The notes under the pieces: generated by a model
The model's database searches: none
Seen by the model: only the letters and a program-made list of their open reading frames with translations
What the model was told of the DNA's origin: nothing
Program-made: the position numbers and the translations under genes
Part shown: positions 43,085 to 53,331 of the stretch, piece by piece
Numbering within the stretch: position 1 is the first letter of the stretch
Layout of the letters: each line of letters opens with the position of its first letter
Source: Lolium rigidum
Taxonomy: Eukaryota; Streptophyta; Magnoliopsida; Poales; Poaceae
Direction of reading: 5' to 3'
Length of the DNA stretch: 64,000 nucleotides
Assembly: GCF_022539505.1 (NCBI RefSeq)
Contig: NC_061508.1
Coordinates: forward strand, 34,280,256-34,344,255

Positions 43085-44100
43085 TTAACTTGATTTCGCC
43101 GATTTCTTTCATGCTGAGTTTGTCGACTGTTGGCCTAATCCATGCTTAGTGACTGATGGCAACGCATCAGTTTCACGATAATCTGCGAGACAGGCCAATT
43201 TAGCCATCCCTCCAAGCTAGCCAGCTCTGCCGATGACGATGGCACAGCCGATCTTAGTAAGCTGGCGACTTGATCTTTGAGCAGGCGTCTTTAAAAGAGC
43301 CCTGGAACTGTCTTGGATGCTCAAACTGATGACTCTGTAACAGAACACCACTCTCCAGACCAGTTATGTCGTAGGGCTAGCCGATTCCAACCAAATCGGC
43401 TCCCCAGAGCGAAGATCTTTAGAGCGAGCTGCCCCCCGAGCCTTAATCAAGGCGAATCAGCCACATGTGCCGACATTAGTCTTAACTCATGACGTAGCCC
43501 CAAGCAGAGAACCTTCAGGGTGAGCTGCCCCCCGAGCTTCTTCAGTCTACTTCTTGCGCCTTGCAAGTCAGATCAGTTCCTTCCTTACCCTGATTTGCAC
43601 GTCCAGGCTGCTCTTGGCGTTGTTCTTGAAGAGAGGATCCGAGCCCTTAAACCACTCCGTTGAGGAGTTCTTCCATTAAAATCTCCCTTCGTGCTCCATT
43701 GATCCTCTTGAGTCGATGACCATGCATCGGCTTTCATATCCTTAAGTCGATGTCTGCTGCATCGGCTGTGCTCAAAAATTTTCGATATTTTGAATTTTTT
43801 TTTTACGGCCGACTTATGCATCGGCCCCCACACTCCAATACCCATCACCAAAGGATGAGATACTTCTACTGCATACCCTCGTATTTTATCCACCTGGGTG
43901 CCCCCCGAGCCGATTCTCGTCAAGAGATTTGATGGTATCGGCTCGTTGGATAACATGTTGAACCCGGTGCAGAATGGATGGTGAGGATAATTTTGGCCGA
44001 TTGCTTGGAATCGGCCTCCATGTTGCTTGTTCGATGAAGGTTTTGTAATGTCCCTTCATAAATTTTTGGGGCCGATCACAAGGATCAGCCTCGCCACGTT
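43085..44100. repeat. GCCGAT / ATCGGC-rich stretch of the gypsy interior
   Basis: GCCGAT and its inverse ATCGGC recur many times, several as near-palindromes such as GATGCATCGGC and AGCCGATTCC...AATCGGCTCC. The stretch lies downstream of gag, where pol would be expected, and has no coding frame of note. Confidence 0.6.
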
Positions 44101-44103
44101 AAC

Positions 44104-46943
44104 TTATTGACGTGCCCTTGCTACTCGTTCAGGCTGGTAGATAAAACCAGCCCGATCTCTCGACCTTATCATGTTGGTGCGCTTGCTGTCGTCCACCTTA
44201 AGTGCGTCGTGTAAACGTGGAGCACTAAGCTTCGTCGGAAGAACGAGCACCATGTTTGTGCCGCCCGATGTTTCATCATCGGCTTTCCTTTGCTTGGGGC
44301 GCCACTCCATTTTCCGTGGACGACCCTCTTCATCCGGGGCTCGGCTGGATCTTCGCGGCCGAATCAGGCCTTGCCTTCCTCAATGTATGCAAGTATAACC
44401 TCTCGGCTTCCTCCGGGCCGCGCAATCGCCGAACCCTGCGTTTCGAGAACGGCTGAGTCCATCGGGGCACCACCTTGGCCGGTGGTACTCGTCTTCTTCT
44501 TCTCCCTCGTCTTCGAATCTTCGAGATCTTCCAACCGAGGTGACTCAGCTCGTTTGCTCGTGGCGGGAGAGGCCCTAGGCGCTTGAATACGGACACGTTA
44601 GCTGCCTCCTTCTTCTTCCGGTTGCATTACGGGCAATTGCCGATTGTTGGCAATCGGCTCATTCCCGAATCCCGGCAGTGTCCGAAAAGGGACGAGTCCC
44701 AATGCCTATCCTCGTTGACTTGCTCCCCCAGCTTTTCCTTGGCACGGCGCTCGTGCTCCTCCTCATCATGATCATGCCGACGACGTCTCCTGTCGTCCCT
44801 AGCCAGGCGATCTTCTTCATCATCGCCGTTGTATCGCCGGCGTTGGTCATGCGCGACTCACATACTTGTTGAGGAGGTGATCGGAGAGAGGTCGTTGATA
44901 CCTTATGTTTTTCACCTCTCCCTCCGTGACGTAGCGCTTGCCGTCTTGGCGGAGCCGATCGCGTGGAGCGGCTTCCTCCGTATCTTTGCTATGAGAGCAG
45001 CCTGCCCTCATCTCCATCCTTGCCGGCGTGGTGTCCGGATCCTACCATGTCGATCGCTGAACGAAGATCCTGGCCGGCAACCTTCATGGTAAGAATACTC
45101 CACCATGTTAACGGCGGGGAAAGGGTGTGTGTCGACCTTCATGGCGTATCGGTTAAAAATCAACCGTCCATTTTCTATCGCCATTTGGATCTGCTGCCGC
45201 CACACCTGCAGTCGTTGGTGGTGTGGGAGAACGTGTTATGCCATTTGCGGTATGGCTTTCCGTTCAGCTCTTGCACCGTGGGGAACTTGTGGCCTTCGGT
45301 ACCTTTATATGCTTCTCCGTGAGTAAGAGATCAAAAATCTGCTCCGTCTTGGTCACGTCGAAGTCGAACCCTTTTGGAGGGCCTTGTGGCTTCACCCATT
45401 TGCGAGTCCACGGGGCCTGTCGCTCGAGTCCATTCAGCCACTCGCTATCTCTCGATCTCCCGCGAGCACCTTCATCCTCGTCTGCCTCAACCGGGGTCAC
45501 CGCACGCTTGAATTTGTCCTGGTAAACATCCGGGTGACGCTGCTCATATGCCGACAGCTTCGCACCATGTGCGCCAACGAAGGGTAGTCTCGCTTGGGAG
45601 GCCACGTCCTTAATCGATGATGAGAGACCCACCACCGCCAACTCGATCGCTTCTTTTTCATTTATATGAGCCGAAAAGCATCGGTTCCTAATGGTCCTGA
45701 AGCGCTGGACGTATTCCGACACCTGTCTCCCCGCGCTTCGTCGTACTTGCGCTAGATCGGCAATACCAACATCGGAAGCCTCCGAGTGATACTCGCTCAT
45801 GGAACTGTTCTTCCAAGCTGCTTCCAAGTCCGAATGGAGTTCGGTGGCAGCGACGTGTACCACCCGAAAGCCGATCCTGTGAGGGACCGTGCAAAGAACC
45901 TCACGCGCAACTCGTCCGACGCTGAGATCGTGCCCGACTGTGCCAAATATCGGCTCACATGCTCGATGGAGCTGGAACCATCTGATCCACTAAACTTTGT
46001 GAAGTCCGGGAGCCGATATTTGGGTGGCAGCGGGATCAGTTCGTAGTCGTTGGGGTACGGCTTGGTGTAGCCGAACGTCTTCCTTTTCGGCATCATGCCA
46101 AACTGATCTTTCAGGATTGCACAAATCTGACCCGCTGTGATGGCTGAAGGTGTCGAACCCTGAAGATTCGCCGGGGTGGCATACTTGACCAGCCATGCTT
46201 GCTTTTCTGGATCTAAGCCAACTGCAGGAGCTGGGCTGTGGAGGTTTGTCGGAGTGGCGTATTTAGCTAGCCACGTTTGCTTCTCGAGATCGGCTCCCGA
46301 CGTTCCTCCTGCCGTTCCAGAGGCCCCCTGACGTTGCGGCCTCGGTTCGAAAGTGCCCGGGCGTTGTAGTCTGCGTACGTATGCGCACGCGTATCCGTGC
46401 GGGATCTCCTTGGGTGCCTCGGGTAGGAATTGGTAGTCACTAGGATCACCACCAATCTTGTAGACGACGTATGCCGATGAGTTCGGCGGTTCCGGTGCTG
46501 CCCATGCGAACGGCTCGGGGCCGGAGTGGCATCTCTCCTTTGAAAGTCCCCGGAGGCTGGTCCCGACGGAGAATACCGGTGGCTCATGATTTCCCGGACG
46601 ACGCGCAGAGCGACACGCTCCAAAGTGTTCACCAGGCTCTCAGAGTGGCGGTGCAGCGAATGAGCCACCATGTAGTTGATTTCCTGCCGCAACGACCTGG
46701 TGCGTTCTTCCGACGGGGCGGAAAGGTCCACTCCATCGAGTGCGCCTTCGGTGTGAAACCCTTCCACCCGACGCCATGGGAGCGGGTTCGGTGGAAAGAG
46801 CCGATGAGTTCGGCTTCGAGGGTTGCCTTGATCTCGTCATGTTTCTTCTTGAGCTCATCAGGCAGATCCTCGTAGGTGACCGGAGTGTCTTCCGCCATCT
46901 CGGATGTGGATGGCGATGTTGTGGATGTCGAAGGTTGTCCCAC
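44104..46943 (-). pseudogene. Gypsy gag pseudogene, frameshifted
   Basis: From 46,943 the minus strand reads MGQPSTSTTSPSTSEMAEDT, then shifts at about 46,750. The retrotransposon gag core is at 46,096-45,264: KYRLPDFTKFSGSD, RFFARSLTGSAFGWYTSLPP, then EYVQRFRTIRNRCFS and KTEQIFDLLLTEKHIKVP. It continues as WRQQIQMAIENGRLIFNRYA, later MSVFKRLGPLPP and LYLHTLRKARPDSAAKIQ, and fades at EWRPKQRKADDETSGGTN near 44,300. A single zinc-knuckle-like Cys/His set was expected near 45,220 but is broken. Multiple shifts prevent a full product. No protease, RT or integrase follows. Confidence 0.82.
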
Positions 46944-46959
46944 CGGGCGTGCCAGAATG
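46935..46959 (-). other. Primer-binding region of the gypsy element
   Basis: On the minus strand, just inside the 5' LTR, the text is TTCTGGCACGCCCGGTGGGA. This GGCACGCCCGGTGGGAC block is the usual sequence next to the LTR in many grass gypsy elements. The cognate tRNA was not identified. Confidence 0.65.
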
Positions 46960-48125
46960 TGTTGACGTCAGAAACCCCCTGGCGGGCAGAGATGGTCAAC
47001 ACGGTAGAGCCGGGAACAACTAGGGCTGCGGCCGGCCCCGGTCCCTCGGAGCGACGGCCCGCAAAGCCTCCTCGGTCGCACATCCGATGTTTATCACAAG
47101 GGCGTGCCACCGACCTATACCTGGTCGGGAAGGTGTGGATGATGCCTCGCTTAGTTTCCTGCAGGGCACACACGTAAACATTAAATACGAGCCTCGATCG
47201 GCTCTCGGGTTATCCCGTGAATCGGCTCGAGAGCCGATCCACCCATGATCCGGACGAGGTGTCCGAATATATGGTGGTCCTGCTTGATCAAGGTAAAGCT
47301 AATGAGATCTACGACGATTTAGGGTTTTCACCGCATAATCGGATCATCCTACTCACGATTGGGCCTCGCGCTCGCGCACGGTGACCGTAAGCCGATCCTA
47401 GACAGGGCCTAAAACCAACACGAGGTTGATCCCCGGAACATCCTTTCTAGGGCTAGCAAACACCACCCTACACGCCGCTGGATCCTCCAACCCTTTGTAA
47501 GGCCTAACTATTGCAGATGTTAAACTAATCCTTGATGAACAAGGAGCAACCGTAACGGATCAGATCTACTAAACTATGATCAAGCGAGGTGCCGCCCCTA
47601 CACCTAAGATAGGTGTAAGGGCGGCTAGACATGCAAGGGTTGCACTACGAAAGCATGTAATATGAAGAACAATGCTAACCCTAACATATCTAAGATAACT
47701 ACGTTGCTCGCCATCAAAAAGGCTTCAGGACGAGCAACGCATGAACAACGGGGATAGGCATTACGCTGACTAGATCGCAAGATGCGATCTAGGCAGCATG
47801 GTGCTTACCGGTAGAAACCCTCGAGACGAAGGAGTTGGCGATGCGCCGAGATTTGTTTGTGGTTGAACGTTGGTTGTTGTTTATTCCATAAACCCTAGAT
47901 ACATATTTATAGTCCAATGGACTTTCTAATGTGGGCGTGCACCAAACCGTGCACGAGTAAGATTCTAACTTCTAAACTAAGATGCGATCTAATATTTTAC
48001 ACATACACGGGCAATTAAGCCCAACTTGGTATGAAAGGCCGATTCACGTATTTCTTCTATATATATTCTTCGAGTCCATCTTGATCGCGGCCCACCTTTA
48101 ACTCGGTCAAATTCTGATGATAACA
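46960..48125 (-). repeat. Gypsy element 5' LTR (right on the plus strand)
   Basis: Same ends and length as 41,067-42,232. The minus strand carries TATAAATA (plus-strand TATTTATA at 47,904-47,911), the likely start of the element's transcript. Differences from the other LTR include CCTCCTCGGTCGC versus CCTCCCGGTCGC. Confidence 0.9.
47904..47911 (-). promoter_or_regulatory. TATA box of the gypsy 5' LTR
   Basis: On the minus strand GACTATAAATATGTATC gives a TATAAATA box, about 215 bp into the LTR, followed by a leader toward gag. The other LTR carries the same box. Confidence 0.6.
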
Positions 48126-48130
48126 GCATT

Positions 48131-50309
48131 ATAAAAAAAGAAAATTAGTTCAGTTAATGAATCGCTAATTAAGGAAAACCGGCCTTTGTTGAAGCTAGCT
48201 GAGTTGGTGTTTCGTGAGGTAGGGGATCTAGATGGATCGTGCCGCGCCGTGACGTATGCCGCTGTGCCGTGGACGTGCAACTCTACGGCCCTTCTCTTTT
48301 CACCGGCCGCATCACCCATCACCACGAGGTGGTACGTTTCGGCCGGGTTAATTATTGGGCCGTGAAAATCGGCCTGGACGGCACGCGCACGTGCTGGCCA
48401 CGGGACGCGGCCGGGCAACACCCGTGAACGTGCGGCTCTCCTCTTCCGACCGCGCGCAGTCAGTGCATGCAGCTTTCATCGGATCGTCGGAATCGCACGT
48501 ATCTCGCGCTTGACTGCCGTCTGGCTCTTTGATTATCTTTTTCTGGCCAAGTGTGGGCAAAGCCTTTTGCCGCCAGGTCACCGCTAGGTACAAGTAAAGG
48601 AGAAGAACCTAGCTCGGCTATCGGATACCGATGTATATCCTAGAGTTTATCAATTTGCCCACACTGACAGTTTCAATTTTTTAAGGGGCGTGGAGGCGTG
48701 TGGCATTGTGTAATCCAACATTTTGTCTCCACTCGACCTAAGACATCTTTCTCAACAAAAATCTCTCTTTACTAGAAATGTAGCCTTGCTATATCCCCTT
48801 GGTTTATTTGGGTCGGGAAGCAAATCCAGCAATATGGTGCATTTTTTCTTCTGATAATATTCTAGAGATTTTAAGACAAACACATGTATGTTGAAAAAAA
48901 GCAAAATATGTGAATGCCGAAAAGTGCATGAATAAATAAAAGAGCATGAAGGCTTCATAGCTTTGTCGGGTTGCACGTGCCGCCTGAGCCCATCGACAAC
49001 TCCTATTATTCCTCGTCGTAGTCGGTTGTGAGGATGTCGGGTAGACGACTGCATGAAGGCTTGGTGGTGGGTAACATTGATGACGTCTACGACGGTGCGG
49101 GCAGGCACCGCCTGCAACCACCTTCGCTCGGCGATGTTATCCGATCGTGGATTCTCGCTAGTGAAGCGGTTAAGTGCCGCCTCACTCTCCTCGCGGAACA
49201 GTGTTGACTAGTAGTTGATATCCATGTTGTACCTTGTGTCTAGCTACACAGCGTGCTTTCGCCTGATGGAAGATTTCTTCACTGGCGGATTGGCCGGCGG
49301 GTTCATGCAACACATGCATCTTGCGCAAGCTGATGGCCTGGCCCCTTGGAACTGTCGCTTTTAGCGGCGCAAGGATGTCAAATTTGATGAAGATGGTGGG
49401 AGAGAAAGTCGCAACGGTGGAGAGAAAATATGTACGGTGGTGGCCTCCCGCTACCGGTGATCTCGAAGTGGCGATGGCGATGGGTGTGAGGAGTGGGTCA
49501 TCCCACCGCTAGCCTGCCCAGCCTTCATAGGGTGCAAGAGTAGAGCGGCCAACATTCATAGCGACGCAGTCCTCAAGTGATCGACCAACCATCGATGTAG
49601 TCCTAAAATGGTCGTCCTGCCGTCGATGTGAAGGCGAAGGAGGATTCAGCCGCTGCCATGCAAGCCTAGGGTGGACGCGGGAGTACACATGCGTGTTCCA
49701 TGGTGCGTCCGCACAGATGCATTGCCTGCTCAAAGTTGGGCCAGGAATGGATAAATATCATGCCGCTAGATCACATTTTTGTTATACGTATATCTGCTAG
49801 AACCAAAATGTGCGTTTGGGTTGGGCCGCTAGAGATATACTAAATGTAGGGATGTAGAAGTTGAGACCCTGAGAAATTCCGTGCATGCATGTATACAAAT
49901 TCCAAACCATAGCACTTTTCTTTTTTGAAATTCTCCAAACCATGGCACTTTGGTATGCTCACCTAACGCATGAGGAATTCCGCATTGGTTGTGCCCGTAA
50001 AGTTTGTTGTTCGGCACAAGGCATTTGGCCATTTGACGTACCGTGAAAAATGCTGACCGGTTGATCACAAGTTGAGCAATCAGAACAGCATCGGAGAAAA
50101 AACAGATTAGCTAGTTTGGCTTGGTCACCCTTTTCTGACTTGAAAAATGCCCAAGAGTACTTGCACTGAATAAGCTAGTGTGTCCTGTCAAGAACACCGA
50201 ATCTAAGCGACTACCAGATGAAAATCAGAATCGGCTGATGGACCTCAGCCGTTAATCCCACATCAGATGGCTTCTACCATGCTTCCTCCAACCGACCAGC
50301 AGTGCAGTC
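48131..50309 (+). promoter_or_regulatory. Unit B: upstream region of the ERF gene
   Basis: This single-copy-looking stretch leads toward the ERF gene and is the intact-order counterpart of unit A and of copies C and D. It holds no coding frame of its own. It includes CCGTGAACGTGCGGCTCTCC (48,422), GGAGAAGAACCTAGCTCGGC (48,598), GGCATTGTGTAATCCA (48,700) and GATGGACCTCAGCCGTTAAT (50,237). A piece (about 48,740-49,850) is absent from unit A. The region is cut at 50,309 by the hAT element and continues at 52,362. Confidence 0.55.
48740..49850. other. About 1.1 kb present in unit B but not unit A; no gene recognised
   Basis: Relative to unit A, this is extra sequence between CATTTTGTCT-CACT (48,718) and GAGAAATTCCGTGCATG (49,870). 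It has moderately GC-rich text and a few short frames without known domains. It is either an insertion whose ends I could not define or a deletion in unit A. Confidence 0.45.
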
Positions 50310-50819
50310 TAGGCCCGCAATTAAAACTCAAAACTCGCGAACTAAACGAGTAACTCGACACTCGGTTCGAACTCGATGTATAACAAGTCGAGCTCAGTTT
50401 TAACTTTTGTCGTTAAACGAGTTGAAGCTAAATGAGCCGAGTTCACCTAGCTCGCGAGTAGCTCATTTACCTTGGTAAAAATCAGTACTAGATTGTACAA
50501 GAAGCTAATACAACCTAAGTGACGAAGTCATCACGGCCTAAACCCACTTGTTATATGTGATAAGTCATGGACACTTGTGATTTGTTTGCTTTTCTTGCGA
50601 TGTTTCTCGTTAATATGGTTTATTCCATGTTAAATGATTCGCCAATATTATTATTGATTGCTGTACTTTGTCAGTTGTATTATTTTGATACAATATTTAT
50701 AATGATTGGTGTGTATCATATATGCCCAAATAATAATAAAAAGCATGATATATTATACATGTTTCTTCAACAGTTCTTGACAAGCTACTCGCTAGCTTTG
50801 CGAGTCAAACCGAGTTTCA

Positions 50820-52274
50820 GAACATCTCCAGTCGCGTCCCCAAACCGTCCCCCAAATGGCGCCGGATCGAACGTTTGGGGGACGTGTTTCGTTCGTGCCG
50901 CGTTTGGGGGACGTCGCTCCCTAGCCGCGTCCCCCAAACGATGCCCCCGAACATTAAAATACTTTTTTTTTGTTTTTTTGCATTTTTATTTCAATAAAGG
51001 GAAGAAACATACCACAAACTAATACATAATTGGGAATGTGGTTTACACGAAGATATAGTTTCGAACATGGTTTTCCACAAACTAATACATAGTTTGAATC
51101 ATGGTTGACACAAATATAAAATATTGTAAAATAACTAAACCTAATTAGGCCGGGCATCGAATGTTTCGTGTGTTCACTGCCAAGAAAGAACACTCGAGGG
51201 CACACCCACTCACCCAAACTGGAAAAATCTAGCTGTTGACGGTGCCCCTGTTGGTTCTTCCGAGGAAGAACAACCAGAAACCTTCGTGCATTTTTTCGCT
51301 GCGAAGAAACAACACTCATCAGTCGTCGTCCTCCTCGGCCCTGTCGCCGTGGTAGTTTTGGCGGCAACGCGTCTCGTCGAACACCTTGACGCTCATGTTC
51401 CTGTCGCCAAAGTAGGAGAACACGAGCACGAAGCTGGCTTCGAGGCGGTGGCAGCGTGCGAACTTCTTCCAGCCGATGTGAAGGTACATCTTGCTGCGCG
51501 CGTTGTAGATCACGTCCACGATCCACCGGCAGCAGCCGCAGTCCCCCCCGTAGATGCAGCGAGACCGGGCGCTCGTCGCCGGCGATGAAGTCGGCGAAGG
51601 TGTCCGGTAGCCTCTAGATGCCGTGTGGGTCGCCCTCGAGGACGACGACGAACTTGATAGCACGGGTCCCTCCTCGTCTTGCATGTCTGACGATGAGGAT
51701 GACGACGGTGTCGCAGGCGTCAGCGAGGGTGCAGCTTTGCTGCGCCCACGACCACGACCACGACCGCGAGCTCACCACGACCGCGAGCTCGGCCTCCGCC
51801 TCTACCAGCCATGGCATCGACTCTTGAGATGGTGGTGGCTAGGGTTGGGGAGAGAGGCGCTAGGGTTTGTGTGTCGAAGGACGATGAGAGGCGGCCCTTT
51901 TTATAGGCCGGAGGGAGGCGGGGGAGCGGTGGCGCTCATTAACGCCGGCACGCAGAGCTAGGCGCGACGAGACGCTTCACTGCGCCTCTGCGGGAACTAT
52001 ACCATCGCTGCGCGCCAATAACTTCCGTCGCGAGGTAGGCGACGGTTAGGTTAAAATTCAATGTGCCACTGACGCATCAGTTCCGCCACTCCCCGCCTCG
52101 CTTTTCGGTGTGTCCGGTGTCCCCGGAGCGTCCCCTGTGTGGCGGGAACGGATTCGAGACGCCGAACACCGCATCGGGCCGCACCGAACAAAAAATGACT
52201 CTGGCGACGGAAAACTTTTTTTTATCCGGCGTATCCCAAATCTTTTAGAGAACGATTTGGGAAACGCGACTCTC
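50820..52274 (-). mobile_element. Harbinger-type element of the GTCCCCCAAA family, with B3-like cargo
   Basis: The left end GAACATCTCCAGTCGCGTCC and following GTCCCCCAAA blocks match the inverted right end of the 4,481-6,225 element. The right end GGGAAACGCGACTCTCTC is a shortened version of the other terminus. TCA flanks both sides (50,817-50,819 and 52,275-52,277). The element sits inside the hAT element. Its cargo differs from the 4,481-6,225 copy: here it is a decayed B3-like frame on the minus strand. Confidence 0.62.
51300..51812 (-). pseudogene. B3-like ORF in Harbinger-type element, broken
   Basis: On the minus strand from about 51,812 one frame begins MAGRGGGRARGRG, like the Gly/Arg-rich start of the frame at 35,464. 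A shifted frame gives KFVVVLEGDPHGI followed by TAG where the sister frame has a Lys and a Gln would fit, then RLPDTFADFI. A further frame gives CGCCRWIVDVIYNARSKMYL, HIGWKKFARCHRLEASFVLV and SYFGDRNMSVKVFDETRC. Together these cover the whole B3 core in order, including the G-W-x-x-F region. At least two shifts and one nonsense change inactivate it. Confidence 0.6.
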
Positions 52275-52447
52275 TCAAGCTTGGTTGTTAAATAAGTCGA
52301 GTCGGCTAGTTGACCGAATTTTAGCGAGCCGAGCGGCTCGAATTCCAGACCTAGTGCTGTCACGTCTTGTTCTATTTATTTTTCTTTTTTTTGCCTTAGT
52401 TTCGGAAGAAAAAAAAGTGGCGTCACCTCGCGGAGTTTCCTAGCAAG

Positions 52448-52454
52448 TATTTAT
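52448..52454 (+). promoter_or_regulatory. TATA-like box of the ERF gene
   Basis: TATTTAT lies about 140 bp before the start codon, followed by GCGCTCTCCGCCGGGGCCAT, which is conserved in unit A (40,651) after TATATG. The conserved position in a paralogous copy supports a core-promoter role. The transcription start would be about 52,480. Confidence 0.5.
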
Positions 52455-52593
52455 GCGCTCTCCGCCGGGGCCATTTCCTTTCTGAAGCCAAGTGCGCAAC
52501 AACGCATCACACACCAACCGAGCCAGCCGTCTCTCGTTTCTTCGCTTTTGCTCTGTCGCTCTTCCCCTTGTTCCACCCCACCAGACACCAGCC

Positions 52594-52855
52594 ATGTGCG
52601 GCGGCGCGATCCTCTCCGACATCATCCCGCCGCCGCGCCGGGTCACGGACGGCCCCCTCTGGCGGAACCAGAAGAAGAAGGGGCCGAGGGGGGATGCCGT
52701 GGTCGCGAGGCGCCGCCGCGCGCCCGAGGAGGAGGAGAGCTACGAGGACTTCGAGGCCGACTTCGAGGGCTTCGAGCAGGGGCTCGGGGAGGCCGAGATC
52801 TGGTCCGAGGACGAGGCCAAGCCCTTCTCCGCCGCCAGGAAACGCGTCGCCGCAG
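52594..52855 (+). CDS. Group VII ethylene response factor, coding exon 1
   Basis: The start codon opens MCGGAILSDIIPPPRR, the group VII N-terminal signature. Cys-2 in MCGGAI marks a substrate of the Cys/Arg N-degron pathway: after Met removal, plant cysteine oxidases oxidise Cys-2 in oxygen, leading to arginylation and proteasomal decay, so the factor accumulates in hypoxia. The exon encodes residues 1-87 plus one base, with a basic patch (NQKKKGPRG) and the acidic SYEDFEADFEGFEQG / IWSEDE region conserved before the AP2 domain. It ends at GCCGCAG with GTATTG as donor. The ATG is chosen because the N-terminal Met-Cys is diagnostic and the upstream text is a non-coding leader. Confidence 0.93.
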
Positions 52856-53331
52856 GTATTGCCTTTTTTGGGTCACCGGCTTTGGATCTGTTGAATCTCA
52901 TGTTGATTCTGTTTAGGATTTCGGAGATCGATTTGACCTTTTCCAGGTGATCTGCTGCTCGGATTAGATAGTTGCATCTTCGATTTGTTTACCTTGAAGT
53001 TAAATCTTTGCAATTGTTCATCTCAAGTCCGTTAATTCAGCGTGTTGTCGATTCGTCTAGTCTCTGGTGCCGTGTCTTTTTTCTTGAACACAATCTCTGG
53101 CGCCGTGTCGATCCTTTGTTTTTAGGACAACTCTCCTAAATCATGAATATGATATGACGTGGGTAAACTCCTATTGGTGAATAGATCGAGCTTCCTCACG
53201 AGCATATGAGTTGGGCTGTTTATGAGAATTAGACTTTTCGTTAATGTTAAGTTTTGACTTACCCTGACTTTATGTGTAAACTTGAATCTTTATCTCACTG
53301 CTTCATCCTGATAGAATTCATGCATGTACAG
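52856..53331 (+). other. ERF intron 1 (476 bp)
   Basis: Donor GTATTG after GCCGCAG and acceptor TGCATGTACAG before CTGCTGCTG. It is a phase-1 intron between the N-terminal region and the AP2 domain, the usual position in group VII genes. T-rich text and TGAC-type branch candidates precede the acceptor. Confidence 0.9.

Larger units (their letters stand above)
41067..48125 (-). mobile_element. Gag-only Ty3/gypsy LTR retrotransposon, Fatima-like, reverse orientation (TSD GCATT)
   Basis: Two 1,166-bp LTRs (41,067-42,232 and 46,960-48,125) are flanked by GCATT at 41,062-41,066 and 48,126-48,130. On the minus strand the order is LTR, primer-binding region, a broken gag, no protease/RT/integrase, an AT/GC-mixed region with an antisense ORF, a purine tract, LTR. 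The lack of pol with a long gag fits non-autonomous gypsy groups of the Triticeae. The name Fatima-like rests on remembered gag text and should be checked. The two LTRs differ at a number of sites, mostly small indels. Confidence 0.9.
50310..52353. mobile_element. hAT-type non-autonomous element (8-bp TSD) interrupted by a Harbinger-type element
   Basis: GTGCAGTC at 50,302-50,309 and GTGCTGTC at 52,354-52,361 form an 8-bp duplication with one mismatch. The ends TAGGCCCGCAATT and, inverted, TAGGTCTGGAATT match a hAT pattern. The arms are rich in CTCGCGA / GAGCCGAG words, for example TCGAGCTCAG and GAGCCGAGCGGCTCGA. Without the inner element (50,820-52,274) it is about 590 bp and codes for nothing. 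It lies only about 90 bp upstream of the ERF TATA-like box. Confidence 0.78.

Noticed and set aside
44171..45525. Several plus-strand frames in the gypsy element
   Set aside because: They are shadows of the minus-strand gag, whose protein text is clearly recognisable.
41067..48125. Interpretation as a local tandem duplication of a 1.2-kb unit
   Set aside because: The two 1,166-bp repeats have TG...CA ends, a common GCATT target duplication, a primer-binding region and a purine tract, so they are LTRs.
50954..51526. 190-codon minus-strand frame near the ERF gene
   Set aside because: Part overlaps the B3-like remnant in another frame (the B3 core is read in the 51,684-51,319 frame), and the rest is AT-rich tail of the Harbinger-type element.
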